Shown: in pieces, positions 34,208-43,798 of the stretch | How the letters are laid out: each line of letters opens with the position of its first letter | Position numbering within the stretch: position 1 is the stretch's first letter | Assembly: GCA_900110395.1 (NCBI GenBank) | Contig: FODP01000003.1 | Location: forward strand, 248,001-312,000 | Length of the DNA: 64,000 bases | Direction: 5' to 3' | Source: Rhodospirillales bacterium URHD0017 | GTDB lineage: Bacteria; Pseudomonadota; Alphaproteobacteria; Reyranellales; Reyranellaceae | Notes under the pieces: model-generated | What the model was told of the DNA's origin: nothing | The model's input: the letters and a program-made list of their open reading frames with translations, nothing else | The model's database searches: none | Program-made: the position numbers and the translations under genes

Positions 34208-35865
34208 AGAAACTGATTTTGGCCGCTGCGGGCGGCTTTGCAGCTCTGTCATTCGCGACCACGGCCTTCGCACAAGGCCCGACCGAGAAGGTGCGCAAGC
34301 TCAACCTCTATTCCTGGCCGCAGGCTGCGCTGCCGCAGAGCTACCAGGCCGCCCAGCTGATCGCCCAGCAATGGCGCCAGCTCGGCCTCGAGGTCGACGT
34401 CAAGCCGCTGCAGCGCCAGGCTCAGACACAGCTCATCTGGTTCAGCCGCGACAAGTGGGACGTCACCATGTGGCGCATGGTCGGGCGGCCCGAGCGCTCC
34501 GATCCCGACGAGTTTTTGTACAGCCTCTACCACTCGAGCTACGCCGAGAAGGGCTACAACTTCATCGGCTACCTCAATCCCGAGTACGACAAGCTCGCCG
34601 AGAAGCAGCGCACCCAGCTCGATCGCGAGGAGCGGCGCAAGACCGCCTTCGAGATGCAAAAGATCATCGACCGCGACCAGCCGCAGGCCTTCCTGGTGCA
34701 TCCCAAGTATGCGTTGGCCTTCAACAAGGCGGTATTCAAGGAGGACACGGTCGTGAACCAGAGCGGCATCGGCATCCGCAACATCTGGACCTTCCTCAAG
34801 ATCGAGCCGCTCGGCGCCCAGAAGGACCTGATCATCAACAGCAACGAGGTGATCAACGCCACCAATCCCCTCTATATCGGCGGCGCGGTCGACAGCTGGA
34901 TCACCGACCTGGTGTGGGACCGCATCATGCGCATCGGCCCCGACGGCATGCCGCAGCCGTGGGCCGCCGAGAGCGTGGCCTGGGTCGACGACAAGACGAT
35001 CGACGTGAAGATGCGCACCGGCATGAAGTGGCACGACGGCCAGCCGGTCACGCTGGACGACGTCATCTTCTCCTTCCAGGCCCCGGCCGGCGACAAGGCG
35101 CCGATGTACAAGCCCTTCGTCACCGACATCGCCTCGATCGAGAAGACCGGCGAGCAGACGCTGCGCTTCAAGCTGAAGCAGACCAACACGACCTTCCTCA
35201 CGGCCTCGCTGGCCAAGATCAACCTGATTCCCAAGCACATCTGGGAGCCGGTGCTGAAGGACCTGGCCGGCAAGCCGGAGACGGCCGAGCAGCTCAAGGA
35301 GGTGTCCAAGATCGGCTCGGGCCCGTTCAAGCTGGTACGCTGGGCGCCCAACGAAGAGATCCTGCTCGAGCGCTTCGGCGATCACTTCCAGGCGCCCAAG
35401 GTCCAGCGTTGGATCATGCGCATCGTGCCCAACGCCGAGGCCACGCTCGGCATGCTGAAGCGCGGCGAGATCAACTTTTTGGGCATGTTTGGCGGCGACG
35501 CCGAGGTGCTGCTGAAGTTCGCCAAGGAGAATCCCGACATCGCCATTCGCAGCGAGGTCGATATCGGCTTCGAGTATGTGGCCTTCAACAATCGCCGGCC
35601 GCCGTTCGACGACGTGAAGTTCCGCCGCGCGCTGTCGCTCGCCATCGACCGACGGCTGATGGTGAGCGCGGCTTGGCAGGACTACGCCATCCCGGCCAAC
35701 AGCCACGTCTCGCCGGTGCTGGGCTTCTGGCACGACCCCGCGGTCGACAACATGAAGACGGGGGTGGCCGAGGCCAAGAAGATCCTGCACGACGCCGGCT
35801 ACCGCATCGTCGGCGGCAAGCTCTACTACCCGGCCGGCAAGCAAGAGAAGCTGGCGACGGAATAA
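34204..35865 (+). CDS. Family 5 extracellular solute-binding protein (DppA-like)
   Basis: This 553-residue protein has a classic Sec signal (KKLILAAAGGFAALSFATTAFA, cut near AFA-QG) and SBP_bac_5 features such as MKWHDGQPVTLDDVIFSFQ and SLAIDRRLMVSAAW. The ribosome-binding site AAGGGAGG precedes it. It binds small peptides or peptide-like compounds for the permeases at 35968-37843. Given the hydantoinase genes downstream, cyclic amides or hydantoin-like ligands are plausible, but this is inference. A REP-like palindrome separates it from the permease genes. Confidence 0.92.
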   Translation: MKKLILAAAGGFAALSFATTAFAQGPTEKVRKLNLYSWPQAALPQSYQAAQLIAQQWRQLGLEVDVKPLQRQAQTQLIWFSRDKWDVTMWRMVGRPERSDPDEFLYSLYHSSYAEKGYNFIGYLNPEYDKLAEKQRTQLDREERRKTAFEMQKIIDRDQPQAFLVHPKYALAFNKAVFKEDTVVNQSGIGIRNIWTFLKIEPLGAQKDLIINSNEVINATNPLYIGGAVDSWITDLVWDRIMRIGPDGMPQPWAAESVAWVDDKTIDVKMRTGMKWHDGQPVTLDDVIFSFQAPAGDKAPMYKPFVTDIASIEKTGEQTLRFKLKQTNTTFLTASLAKINLIPKHIWEPVLKDLAGKPETAEQLKEVSKIGSGPFKLVRWAPNEEILLERFGDHFQAPKVQRWIMRIVPNAEATLGMLKRGEINFLGMFGGDAEVLLKFAKENPDIAIRSEVDIGFEYVAFNNRRPPFDDVKFRRALSLAIDRRLMVSAAWQDYAIPANSHVSPVLGFWHDPAVDNMKTGVAEAKKILHDAGYRIVGGKLYYPAGKQEKLATE

Positions 35866-35878
35866 GATGCAGAACGCG

Positions 35879-35948
35879 CTGTCATCCCGAGCGGAGCGAG
35901 GGACCTTTGCTGGTCCGCAGAGGTCCCTCGCTGCGCTCGGGATGACAG
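35879..35948. repeat. REP-like palindrome, copy C, inside an operon
   Basis: Arms at 35879-35908 and 35919-35948 are inverted copies (core CCCGAGCGGAGCGAGGG) with few mismatches. It sits between the binding-protein stop and the permease start. It may reduce downstream expression or stabilise the upstream mRNA end, so the abundant binding protein is made in excess. That role is known for REP elements in other operons and is inferred here. Confidence 0.85.
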
Positions 35949-35967
35949 GGTGCGGGAACGCGCTCCA

Positions 35968-36945
35968 ATGAGATTGGTCCTCGAGCGCTTCACCCACAAC
36001 GCGCTGGCGTTGCTCGCCGTCACCACGCTGCTGTTCTTCATGTTCCGGCTGATGCCCGGCACGCCGCTCGCCGCCTTCATCAACGAGAACCTGAACGCCG
36101 ACCAGCAGCAGGCGATGCTGGAGCAGTTCGGCCTCGATAAGCCGATGTGGCAGCAATACTTCATCTATCTCGCCAACCTCCTACAGGGCGAGATGGGGCT
36201 CTCCTTCTTCCAGCGCCGGTCGGTCATGACCATCCTGCTGGAAGTGCTGCCCAACTCGGTGATCCTGACGCTGACCTCGCTGATCATCGCCTACATCTTC
36301 GGCGTCCTGGCCGGCGCCTGGCTCGCCTGGAAACGCGGCAGCTGGATCGAGCGCGTCGCCGTGCCGGCCGTGCTGGCGACCCGCGCCGCGCCCGAGTTCT
36401 GGATCGGCATGGTCCTGCTCGCGTTGCTGTCGTTCAATGCCGGCTGGTTCCCGTCGGGCGGCGCCTCGAGCCCGGGCATGGCCTACGACAACAACTGGGA
36501 GCGCATCTTCTCCCTGGACTACCTCCACCACCTTGCCCTGCCGGTGCTGACGCTCGCCCTCTACCTGCAAGGCCTGCCGCTGCTCCTGATGCGTTCCAAC
36601 ATGCTCGAGGTGATGCACGAGGAGTTCGTCACCATGGCGCGTATGAAGGGCTTAAGCGAATGGCGCATTGTGATTGGCCATGCCGCGCGAAACGCGCTGC
36701 TGCCGGTGGTCACTGCCTTTGCGCTCGGCGTCGGCCTGTCGATGGGCGGCAACGTGGTGATCGAGACCGTGTTCAGCTGGCCCGGCATCGGCCGCCTCTT
36801 GGTGCAGGCCGTCTCGGTCCACGACTATCCCCTGGCCCAGGGCGCCTTCCTGATGATTGCGCTGGTCCTGGCGCTGATGAACTTCGTCGCCGACCTTTTA
36901 TATATGGTCCTCGACCCGCGGGTGAGCCATGGCCGAAAGGGCTGA
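35968..36945 (+). CDS. Peptide-type ABC permease (DppB-like)
   Basis: This 325-residue permease begins RLVLERFTHNALALLAVTTLLFFMFRLMPG, typical of DppB. It has about six helices and the EAA loop EEFVTMARMKGLSEWRIVIGHAARN, and ends near LLYMVLDPRV. ATG 35968 was chosen; a GTG at 35950 is also in frame but would overlap the repeat. It overlaps the next permease by 17 bases. Confidence 0.93.
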   Translation: MRLVLERFTHNALALLAVTTLLFFMFRLMPGTPLAAFINENLNADQQQAMLEQFGLDKPMWQQYFIYLANLLQGEMGLSFFQRRSVMTILLEVLPNSVILTLTSLIIAYIFGVLAGAWLAWKRGSWIERVAVPAVLATRAAPEFWIGMVLLALLSFNAGWFPSGGASSPGMAYDNNWERIFSLDYLHHLALPVLTLALYLQGLPLLLMRSNMLEVMHEEFVTMARMKGLSEWRIVIGHAARNALLPVVTAFALGVGLSMGGNVVIETVFSWPGIGRLLVQAVSVHDYPLAQGAFLMIALVLALMNFVADLLYMVLDPRVSHGRKG

Positions 36946-37843
36946 CCCCGCATCCCCCGCCCGCTCGGGCTGGCCATTGCTGCCGGTGCTGCGGCGCATG
37001 GTGGCGATGCCGCTCAAAGATCCGTTCGCCTTCGCGGGCGTGATGATCTACCTGCTGTTCGCCCTGGTGGCGCTGTTCGCCGATCAGCTCGCCCCCATCG
37101 ACCCGATGGAAATCCTGTTCACCAAGGCCGGCAAGCTCGCGGCCAACGTGCCGCCCGGCGCAGAATTCCCGCTGGGCACGACCAATCTCGGCCGCGACAT
37201 CTATGCCCAGCTCGTCTACGGCACGAGAAGCGCGCTCGCGGTCGGCCTGTCGGCTGCCATCATCGTCGCGACGGTCGGCACGATCGTGGGGCTTGTCGCG
37301 GGCTATTTCGGCGGCACGACCGATGCCGTGCTGATGCGCATCGCCGACATGGCGCTCAGCCTCCCCTTCCTGCCGTTCGTCATCGTGCTGACCGGTTTCC
37401 TGGGCGCCAGCACCTCCAACATCGTGCTCGCCGTCGCCGTGCTGCTATGGCCCAACTCTGCGCGCGTGATCCGGAGCCAGGTCTTGACCCTGCGCGAGCG
37501 CGCCTATGTCGAGGCGGCCCGCGTCACCGGCGCCAGCGCCTGGCGCATCCTGTTCGTGCACATCGCCCCCAACATCCTGCCGCTCAGCTTCGTCTACGCC
37601 GCCATCGCCATCGGCTGGGCCATCATCACCGAAGCCAGCGTGAGCTTTCTGGGCTTCGGCGATTCGAACAGCGTGTCGTGGGGCATGATGCTGCAGGACG
37701 CCTTCACCTCGCAGGCCCTGTCGCGCGGCCAGTATGCCTGGTTCGTGCCGCCCGGCATCTGCATCATCCTGGTCGTGGTCGCGGGCTTCTTCATCAGCCG
37801 CGGCTATGAGGAGGTCTTCATGCCGAGGTTGCGTGGACGATGA
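36929..37843 (+). CDS. Peptide-type ABC permease (DppC-like)
   Basis: This 304-residue permease starts with a hydrophilic tail and then a helix (VMIYLLFALVALFADQLAP). The DppC-type segment PLGTTNLGRDIYAQLVYGTRSALAVG and the EAA loop RAYVEAARVTGASAWRILFVHIAPN are clear. Partner of the preceding permease; overlaps the ATPase by four bases (ATGA). Confidence 0.93.
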   Translation: MAERADPASPARSGWPLLPVLRRMVAMPLKDPFAFAGVMIYLLFALVALFADQLAPIDPMEILFTKAGKLAANVPPGAEFPLGTTNLGRDIYAQLVYGTRSALAVGLSAAIIVATVGTIVGLVAGYFGGTTDAVLMRIADMALSLPFLPFVIVLTGFLGASTSNIVLAVAVLLWPNSARVIRSQVLTLRERAYVEAARVTGASAWRILFVHIAPNILPLSFVYAAIAIGWAIITEASVSFLGFGDSNSVSWGMMLQDAFTSQALSRGQYAWFVPPGICIILVVVAGFFISRGYEEVFMPRLRGR

Positions 37844-38847
37844 TCCTCGAAGTCGACAACCTGCAGATCCACTACAGCACGCGCGACGGCACGGCGCGCG
37901 CCGTCGACGGCGCGTCGTTCGTCGTGCCCGAGGGCCGCATCGTCGGCCTGGTGGGCGAATCGGGCTGCGGCAAGACCACAGCCGTGCGCGCCATCATGGG
38001 CGTACTGGCGGAGAACGGCCGGCAAGCCGGCGGCCGCATCGTCTTCAAGGGCCAGGCCATGGACGAGGCCACGACCCGCCGCCTACGCTGGCGCGACATC
38101 GCCTACGTGCCGCAAAGCGCCATGAGCTCGCTCGACCCGGTCTACACCGTGGGCTCGCAGCTGATCGAAGTGCTGACCAAGCGTGGCGGCTTCTCACGCG
38201 CGGCCGCCCGCGCTCGCTCCGTCGAATTGTTCGACTTGGTGGGCCTCAACGAACGGCGGCTGGCCGACTATCCGCACCAGTTCTCCGGCGGCATGCGCCA
38301 GCGTGCCGCCATCGCCATGGCGCTGGCGCTGGAGCCCAGCCTGCTGCTGGCCGACGAGCCGGTGACTGCCCTCGACGTCATCGTCCAGCGCCAGATCCTC
38401 GACGTGCTGCGGTCCCTGCAGCAGCGACTGAAGGTCTCGATGGTGCTGGTCACCCACGACATCAGCGTCGTCGCTTATCTCTGCGACGAGGTCGTGGTGA
38501 TGTATGCCGGTCAGGTCGTCGAAAGCGGCCCGGTCCGTGAGGTTCTGGCGCGCCCGCGCCACCCCTACACGATGGGCCTGCGCAACGCCTTCCCGGACCT
38601 TTTGTCGGACGCGCTGGAGCTGGTGCCGATCGGTGGCAGCCCACCCGACCTACGCGAGCCCTTGTCGGGTTGCCGCTTCGTGCCGCGCTGCCCGTTCGCC
38701 CAGGCCGCCTGCAGCCTCGACACCGCGATGAACGGTACCGGCGCCCACCAATCGGCCTGCCGCCGCGACAGCGAGGCCGACACTCTTCGTACAGCCGCAT
38801 TGGATCCCAGGACATGGCAGCGCTCGTCGAGCTTCGCGATGTCGTGA
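37840..38847 (+). CDS. Peptide-type ABC transporter ATPase (DppD-like)
   Basis: This 335-residue ATPase has Walker A GESGCGKTT, signature FSGGMRQRAAIAMALA and Walker B LLLADEPVTALD. The C-terminal oligopeptide-transporter extension has CRFVPRCPFAQAAC, whose cysteines are typical of a family Fe-S or Cys cluster. It overlaps the second ATPase gene by 34 bases, indicating tight coupling. Confidence 0.93.
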   Translation: MILEVDNLQIHYSTRDGTARAVDGASFVVPEGRIVGLVGESGCGKTTAVRAIMGVLAENGRQAGGRIVFKGQAMDEATTRRLRWRDIAYVPQSAMSSLDPVYTVGSQLIEVLTKRGGFSRAAARARSVELFDLVGLNERRLADYPHQFSGGMRQRAAIAMALALEPSLLLADEPVTALDVIVQRQILDVLRSLQQRLKVSMVLVTHDISVVAYLCDEVVVMYAGQVVESGPVREVLARPRHPYTMGLRNAFPDLLSDALELVPIGGSPPDLREPLSGCRFVPRCPFAQAACSLDTAMNGTGAHQSACRRDSEADTLRTAALDPRTWQRSSSFAMS

Positions 38848-39794
38848 AGCATTTTCCGGTGACGCGCTCGCTGGGCGAGATCGCCCGCGGCGCGCATCCG
38901 GCCGTGCACGCGCTCGACGGCGTCACCTTCGACGTCGGCGATGGCGACGCCGTGGCCATCGTGGGCGAATCGGGCTGCGGCAAGACCACACTCGGCCGCC
39001 TGATGCTGAAGCTGGTCGAGCCTACCGGCGGGGCAATCACCTTCGCCGGCGCGCCGATGGCCGGACTGGCCGGCGAGCGACTGCGCGACTTCCGCCGCCA
39101 GGCGCAGCTCGTGTTCCAGAACCCGTTCGACGCCCTCAATCCACGCTTCACGATCTATCGGGCCGTCGTCGAGCCGCTGATCAACGCCGGCATCGACAGG
39201 GCCGAGCACGCCGACCGCGTCGCCTCGGCCTTCCGCCGCGTCCACCTCGCCGATTTCGACCGCTACTTCGACCGCTACCCGCACCAGCTGAGCGGCGGCC
39301 AGCTGCAGCGCGTGGTCATGGCGCGCGCCCTGGTGCTGGGACCGCGCTTCCTGGTGGCCGACGAGCCGGTCTCGATGCTCGATGTCAGCGTGCGCGCCGG
39401 CATCCTGGCGCTGCTGCGCGAGGTACGGGAGACGATGGGGCTCACCGCCGTCTACATCTCGCACGATCTCGCGCTGGTCCGTTACCTCTGCGAGCGCACC
39501 CTGGTCATGTATCTCGGCCGCGTCGTCGAGGATGCGCCGACCGAGGAGATCGTGCGCCGACCGCGCCATCCCTACACCCAGGCCCTGGTCGCGGCCGTGC
39601 CGGTGCCCGATCCCGACCAGTCGCGCCAGCCCCTGCCCATCAAGGGCAACGTCCCCGACGCGCGCGAACCGCCCAGCGGCTGCAGCTTCCGCGACCGCTG
39701 CCCGCACGCCATGCCGCGCTGCGCCCAGGAGACACCGCTGCTTCGCTCGATCGCCGATGGTCAGCGCGTGGCCTGCCACCTCGAACTCGCATAG
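38814..39794 (+). CDS. Peptide-type ABC transporter ATPase (DppF-like)
   Basis: This 326-residue partner ATPase has Walker A GESGCGKTT, signature LSGGQLQRVVMARALV and Walker B FLVADEPVSMLD. The same C-terminal Cys pattern is present (CSFRDRCPHAMPRC). It begins within the end of the DppD-like gene; the hydantoinase gene follows after ten bases. Confidence 0.93.
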   Translation: MAALVELRDVVKHFPVTRSLGEIARGAHPAVHALDGVTFDVGDGDAVAIVGESGCGKTTLGRLMLKLVEPTGGAITFAGAPMAGLAGERLRDFRRQAQLVFQNPFDALNPRFTIYRAVVEPLINAGIDRAEHADRVASAFRRVHLADFDRYFDRYPHQLSGGQLQRVVMARALVLGPRFLVADEPVSMLDVSVRAGILALLREVRETMGLTAVYISHDLALVRYLCERTLVMYLGRVVEDAPTEEIVRRPRHPYTQALVAAVPVPDPDQSRQPLPIKGNVPDAREPPSGCSFRDRCPHAMPRCAQETPLLRSIADGQRVACHLELA

Positions 39795-39804
39795 GATCGG
39801 CGGA

Positions 39805-41616
39805 ATGCCCGACGCCACCCTCAAGAATGCCCCGACGGCCTGCGATCCGGTCACGCTCGAGATCGTGCGCGGCGCGGTGCGCGCGGCGCAGGCCGAGATG
39901 GAGGCGCTGATCGAGCGCACGGCCATCTCCGCCTTCATCCGCGAGAAGAAGGATTTTTACACCGCCCTGTTCGACGCCGACGGCGTCATGGCGGTCGGCT
40001 CGAACCTGCCGGTATTCGGCGACATCTGCAGCCCGGTGTTCCGCGACTTCCCGCCCGACACCATGCGGCCGGGCGACCTCTACTGGTACAACGACTGCTA
40101 CGGCTCGCGCGGCGCCATCTCGCATTCCAACGACCAGGTGCTTCTGGCGCCGGTGTTCCACGACGGCCGCCGCTGCGGCTTCGTCATGGGCTGGGCTCAC
40201 TTCTCCGACATCGGCGGCCTGCGCGCCGGTTCGATCAGCCCGGATACCACCGACATCTTCCAGGAAGGCATCATCGTCCCGCCGACCAAGCTGATTGACG
40301 CCGGCGTCACCAACGAAGGGACGCTGAAGATCTTCTTCCGCAATTCGCGCTTCCCCGAGCAGAACATGGGCGACATGCGGGCGCTGATGGCGAGCGCAGC
40401 GCTGGGCGTTCGACGCATCGAGGAGATCGCCGCGCGCTTCGGCACCGACGTGCTGGCCGATGGCCTGCGCCAGCTCGTGGCGCGCACCCGCACCCTGGTA
40501 CGCACGAAGCTCGCCGAGACCTTCGACTACGGCACCCACCGTTTCACCGATGCCATCGATTCGGACGGCCACGGCAATGGCCCGTTCCATCTGCGCTTGG
40601 CGCTGACGCGCGAACGCGGACCCGACGGCGAGGACCGCTTCATCTTCGACGCTACCGCAACCGACGATCAGTCGCCGGGGCCGGTGAACCTGCTGCTGAA
40701 CCCCGACGTGCCGGGGACGGCGCTGTCGATGTTCTACCTCGGCGGCGATCCGGCGCAGGTCTGCAACGCCGGCGGCCCGCAGGCGCTCGACGAAGTGCGC
40801 CTGCGCGAAGGCTCCCTGCTGTGGCCGAAATTCCCCGCGCCGCTCGGCATGCGTGGCCTCACCCTGATGCGTTTCCTCGCTGCGGTGAACGGGCTGATCA
40901 ATGTCGCCGGCGGCAAGGCGCCGGCCGCGCATTCGGCCTACGTGATCTCCTTCCTGCGCGGCACCTTCCGCAACGACAAGGGCGAACTCGAGCCCTTCCT
41001 GATGTCCGACGGCATCGGCGTCGGCTGGGGTGCACGCCCTTACGCCGACGGCACCGACGCGGTCTACTTCGTGGCGCAGGAGAACTACCCCGTCGAATTC
41101 CTCGAGACCGGCTATCCAGTGCGCCTGCGCGCCTACGGCATCCTGGTCGATTCCTGCGGCGCGGGACGCTATCGCGGCGGCTGCGGCATCGTGCGCGAAT
41201 ACGACATCCTGGCCGAGGAGGCAGTGCTCGCCGTGCGCATCGACAGCGTCAAGAACCCACCGTGGGGCATCGATGGCGGCATGGCGGGCGGCACCGGCCG
41301 CGTGGTGGTCAATCCGGGCACCAACCACGAGCGCGTGCTGGCGCCGTTGTCGGACGGCAACGTGCTGAAGCATGGCGACGTGCTGCGCATCGAGACCGGC
41401 GGCGGCGGTGGCCATGGCCATCCCTTCGACCGGCCGCCAGAAATGGTGGCCGAGGACGTGGCCGGCGGGTTCGTGACCGCCGACGGCGCGCAACGGCTCT
41501 ATGGCGTCGTCCTTGTCGACGGCGCGGTCGACAAGGCGGCCACCGCAAGGCTGCGCGCCAAACGGCCAGAAACCAAAGCGTTCCACCGCCACGCCTATGT
41601 CGACAGCCTTGGCTGA
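39805..41616 (+). CDS. hyuB: Hydantoinase/oxoprolinase B subunit (HyuB)
   Basis: This is a 603-residue protein of the hydantoinase B family, the partner of HyuA in ATP-dependent opening of hydantoins, N-methylhydantoin or 5-oxoproline. Landmarks are DPVTLEIVRGAVRAAQAEMEAL near the start, DLYWYNDCYGSRGAISHSND, and the C-terminal Gly-rich ETGGGGGHGHPFDRPPE. It is encoded directly after the peptide-type transporter and overlaps hyuA by 20 bases, suggesting uptake and hydrolysis of one substrate. Confidence 0.93.
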   Translation: MPDATLKNAPTACDPVTLEIVRGAVRAAQAEMEALIERTAISAFIREKKDFYTALFDADGVMAVGSNLPVFGDICSPVFRDFPPDTMRPGDLYWYNDCYGSRGAISHSNDQVLLAPVFHDGRRCGFVMGWAHFSDIGGLRAGSISPDTTDIFQEGIIVPPTKLIDAGVTNEGTLKIFFRNSRFPEQNMGDMRALMASAALGVRRIEEIAARFGTDVLADGLRQLVARTRTLVRTKLAETFDYGTHRFTDAIDSDGHGNGPFHLRLALTRERGPDGEDRFIFDATATDDQSPGPVNLLLNPDVPGTALSMFYLGGDPAQVCNAGGPQALDEVRLREGSLLWPKFPAPLGMRGLTLMRFLAAVNGLINVAGGKAPAAHSAYVISFLRGTFRNDKGELEPFLMSDGIGVGWGARPYADGTDAVYFVAQENYPVEFLETGYPVRLRAYGILVDSCGAGRYRGGCGIVREYDILAEEAVLAVRIDSVKNPPWGIDGGMAGGTGRVVVNPGTNHERVLAPLSDGNVLKHGDVLRIETGGGGGHGHPFDRPPEMVAEDVAGGFVTADGAQRLYGVVLVDGAVDKAATARLRAKRPETKAFHRHAYVDSLG

Positions 41617-43630
41617 CACATCGCTCGCGGTCGCCGTCGATATCGGCGGCACCTTCACCGACATCGCCCTGTATGACGCCAAGAGCGGGCAGATCTGGCG
41701 CGCCAAGACGCCGAGCGTGCCGGCCGATCCCAGCCAGGCCTTTCTGGCCGGCGTGCACCTGGCCCTGGAAGACGCCGGCCGTGCAGCGATGACATTGGGC
41801 CGCGTCCTGCACGGCACGACCGTCGCCACCAACATGATCCTCGAGGACAAGGGCGCGCGCACCGCCCTGGTGACGACCCAGGGCTTCCGCCACGTGCTGG
41901 CGATCGGCCGCCAGGACATCCCGCGGCGCGCCAACTATCTCGCCTGGGTGAAGCCACCGCGTCCCGTGCCGGCCTCGCGCGTGTTCGAGGTGAAGGAGCG
42001 CATCGGCGCCGGCGGCGCGGTCGTCGATGCGCTGGACGAAGCGAGCGTCCAGGCCGCCGCGGAGGCCTGCCGTGTCCAGAAGGTCGAGGCAGTCGCCGTC
42101 TGCCTGCTGCATTCCTTCGCCAACCCCGTGCACGAACGGCGCGTGGCCGAGCTTTTGCGCGCGGCGTTGCCCGGTATCGCGGTGACCGCCTCGTCCGATG
42201 TGCTGCCGGTGGTGCGCGAGTACGAACGCTCACTGGCGACAGTGCTGAACGCGCTGGTGATGCCGGGTGTGGCGACCTACGTGTCGCGGCTGGAGGATCG
42301 CCTGGCCGAGGAGAAGGTCGAGGCGCCGCTTCTCTACATGCAGTCCAACGGCGGCGTCGCGGGTGGCGCCACCATCCGCCGCGCGCCGGCGCTGACGGCC
42401 TTGTCGGGCCCTGCCGCCGGCGTGGTCGGCGCGCGCGACGTCGCCGCCGCTTGCGGCGTCAAGGACATCATCACCGTCGACATCGGCGGCACCAGCGCTG
42501 ACATCTGCCTGATCAAGAACGGCACGATCGCGCTGACCCAGCACGGCCATGTCGGCGAATGGCCCCTGCCCTTGCCCATGGTCGACATGGTGACCATCGG
42601 CGCCGGCGGCGGCTCGATCGCCAAGGTGGCCGACGGCACCCTGACCGTGGGCCCGCAGAGCGCCGGCGCCGATCCCGGCCCCGCCGCCTACGGACGTGGC
42701 GGCACCGAGGCGACGGTGACCGACGCCCATGTCGTGCTGGGCCACTTGCCGGCGCGGCTGCTGGGCGGACGCATGGTGCTTGATATCGCGGCGGCCGCCC
42801 GCGCCATCGACAGCAACGTCGCGCGGCCGCTCGGTCTTAGCCGCGAGGAGGCGGCGCGTGGCATGCTGGCCATCCTCGACAACAACATGATGGGCGCATT
42901 GCGCATCGTCTCGGTTGAGCGCGGCCACGATCCGCGCGACTTCACGCTGGTGCCGTTCGGCGGCGCTGGCCCCCTGCACGGCTGCGCGCTCGCCGATCTT
43001 TTGGGCATCCGGCGCGTGCTGGTGCCGCCGGCGCCCGGCGTGCTCTGCGCCGACGGCCTCCTGGCCGCCGACCTGAAGGCTGACTTCAGCCGCACCCTGC
43101 CGCGGACGGGCAAGGTCGACATCGATGTGACACGCAGTATCTACGCCGAGCTGTCGCAGCAGGCCGACGACTGGCTCGCCAAGGAGAAGGTGGCGCCAGC
43201 CGACCGCGAGCAGGTGCACGTCGCCCTGATGCGCTATCACGGCCAGGGCGGCGAGGTTTCCGTCGGCTGGGTCGACGACGCGGCCGGTGTCGAGGCGGCC
43301 TTCGGCGCGGCGCACGAGGGCCTCTATGGCTTCAAGCTCGATTCGCCGATCGAGCTGGTGACGCTGCGCATCGAGGCGACGGGCCGCATGCCGGCTCCGC
43401 AACGGCCGGTGCTGCGCCCCGGCAACGGGCCGAAGCCACAGGGGCGCCACACCGTCCATTTCGCTTCAGGGACGACCGAGGTGCCGCTGTTCGATCGCGC
43501 CACATTCGGTGCCGGCGACCGGATGGAGGGTCCCGCGATCATCACCCAGCTCGATGCGACGACGCTGGTGGCGCCGGGCTGGTCAGGCGAGGTTCAGCTG
43601 TCGGGTGCGATCCTCCTTACACGCCCCTAG
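41597..43630 (+). CDS. hyuA: Hydantoinase/oxoprolinase A subunit (HyuA)
   Basis: This 677-residue protein of the hydantoinase A/oxoprolinase family has an ASKHA-type N-terminal phosphate loop (AVDIGGTFTDIAL), a second nucleotide-site segment DIGGTSADICLI and the LVPFGGAGPLHGCALADLLG segment. With HyuB it uses ATP to hydrolyse cyclic amides. The substrate is not set by sequence. Its TAG stop is the first three bases of a 171-bp palindromic element, so the native C-terminus may have been altered by insertion; the length is still within the family range. Confidence 0.93.
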   Translation: MSTALADTSLAVAVDIGGTFTDIALYDAKSGQIWRAKTPSVPADPSQAFLAGVHLALEDAGRAAMTLGRVLHGTTVATNMILEDKGARTALVTTQGFRHVLAIGRQDIPRRANYLAWVKPPRPVPASRVFEVKERIGAGGAVVDALDEASVQAAAEACRVQKVEAVAVCLLHSFANPVHERRVAELLRAALPGIAVTASSDVLPVVREYERSLATVLNALVMPGVATYVSRLEDRLAEEKVEAPLLYMQSNGGVAGGATIRRAPALTALSGPAAGVVGARDVAAACGVKDIITVDIGGTSADICLIKNGTIALTQHGHVGEWPLPLPMVDMVTIGAGGGSIAKVADGTLTVGPQSAGADPGPAAYGRGGTEATVTDAHVVLGHLPARLLGGRMVLDIAAAARAIDSNVARPLGLSREEAARGMLAILDNNMMGALRIVSVERGHDPRDFTLVPFGGAGPLHGCALADLLGIRRVLVPPAPGVLCADGLLAADLKADFSRTLPRTGKVDIDVTRSIYAELSQQADDWLAKEKVAPADREQVHVALMRYHGQGGEVSVGWVDDAAGVEAAFGAAHEGLYGFKLDSPIELVTLRIEATGRMPAPQRPVLRPGNGPKPQGRHTVHFASGTTEVPLFDRATFGAGDRMEGPAIITQLDATTLVAPGWSGEVQLSGAILLTRP

Positions 43631-43798
43631 TGTCTCGCCGGACCGCGGGCCTCCTGGCCCGCTCATGTTCTTCGTCTTTGCTGGGAGCGCGCCTCTCTGT
43701 GGCGCGTCTTTGTGGATCACACAGCTCATGAGCGCCACGGAGTGGCGCGCTCCCAGCTATGAGGCGGGCCTGGAGGCCCGCGGTCCGGCAAGACACTA
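43628..43798. repeat. 171-bp nested palindrome supplying two stop codons
   Basis: The element begins TAGTGTC and ends GACACTA. Outer arms (about 43628-43665 and 43757-43798) pair over more than 30 bases with few mismatches, including GCCGGACCGCGGGCC. Inner arms (about 43679-43705 and 43728-43758) pair through GCTGGGAGCGCGCC. Unpaired T-rich bulges lie near 43666-43678. The terminal TAG on each strand is the stop codon of hyuA and of the convergent binding protein. It may act as a bidirectional terminator. No coding capacity is seen. Confidence 0.8.
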
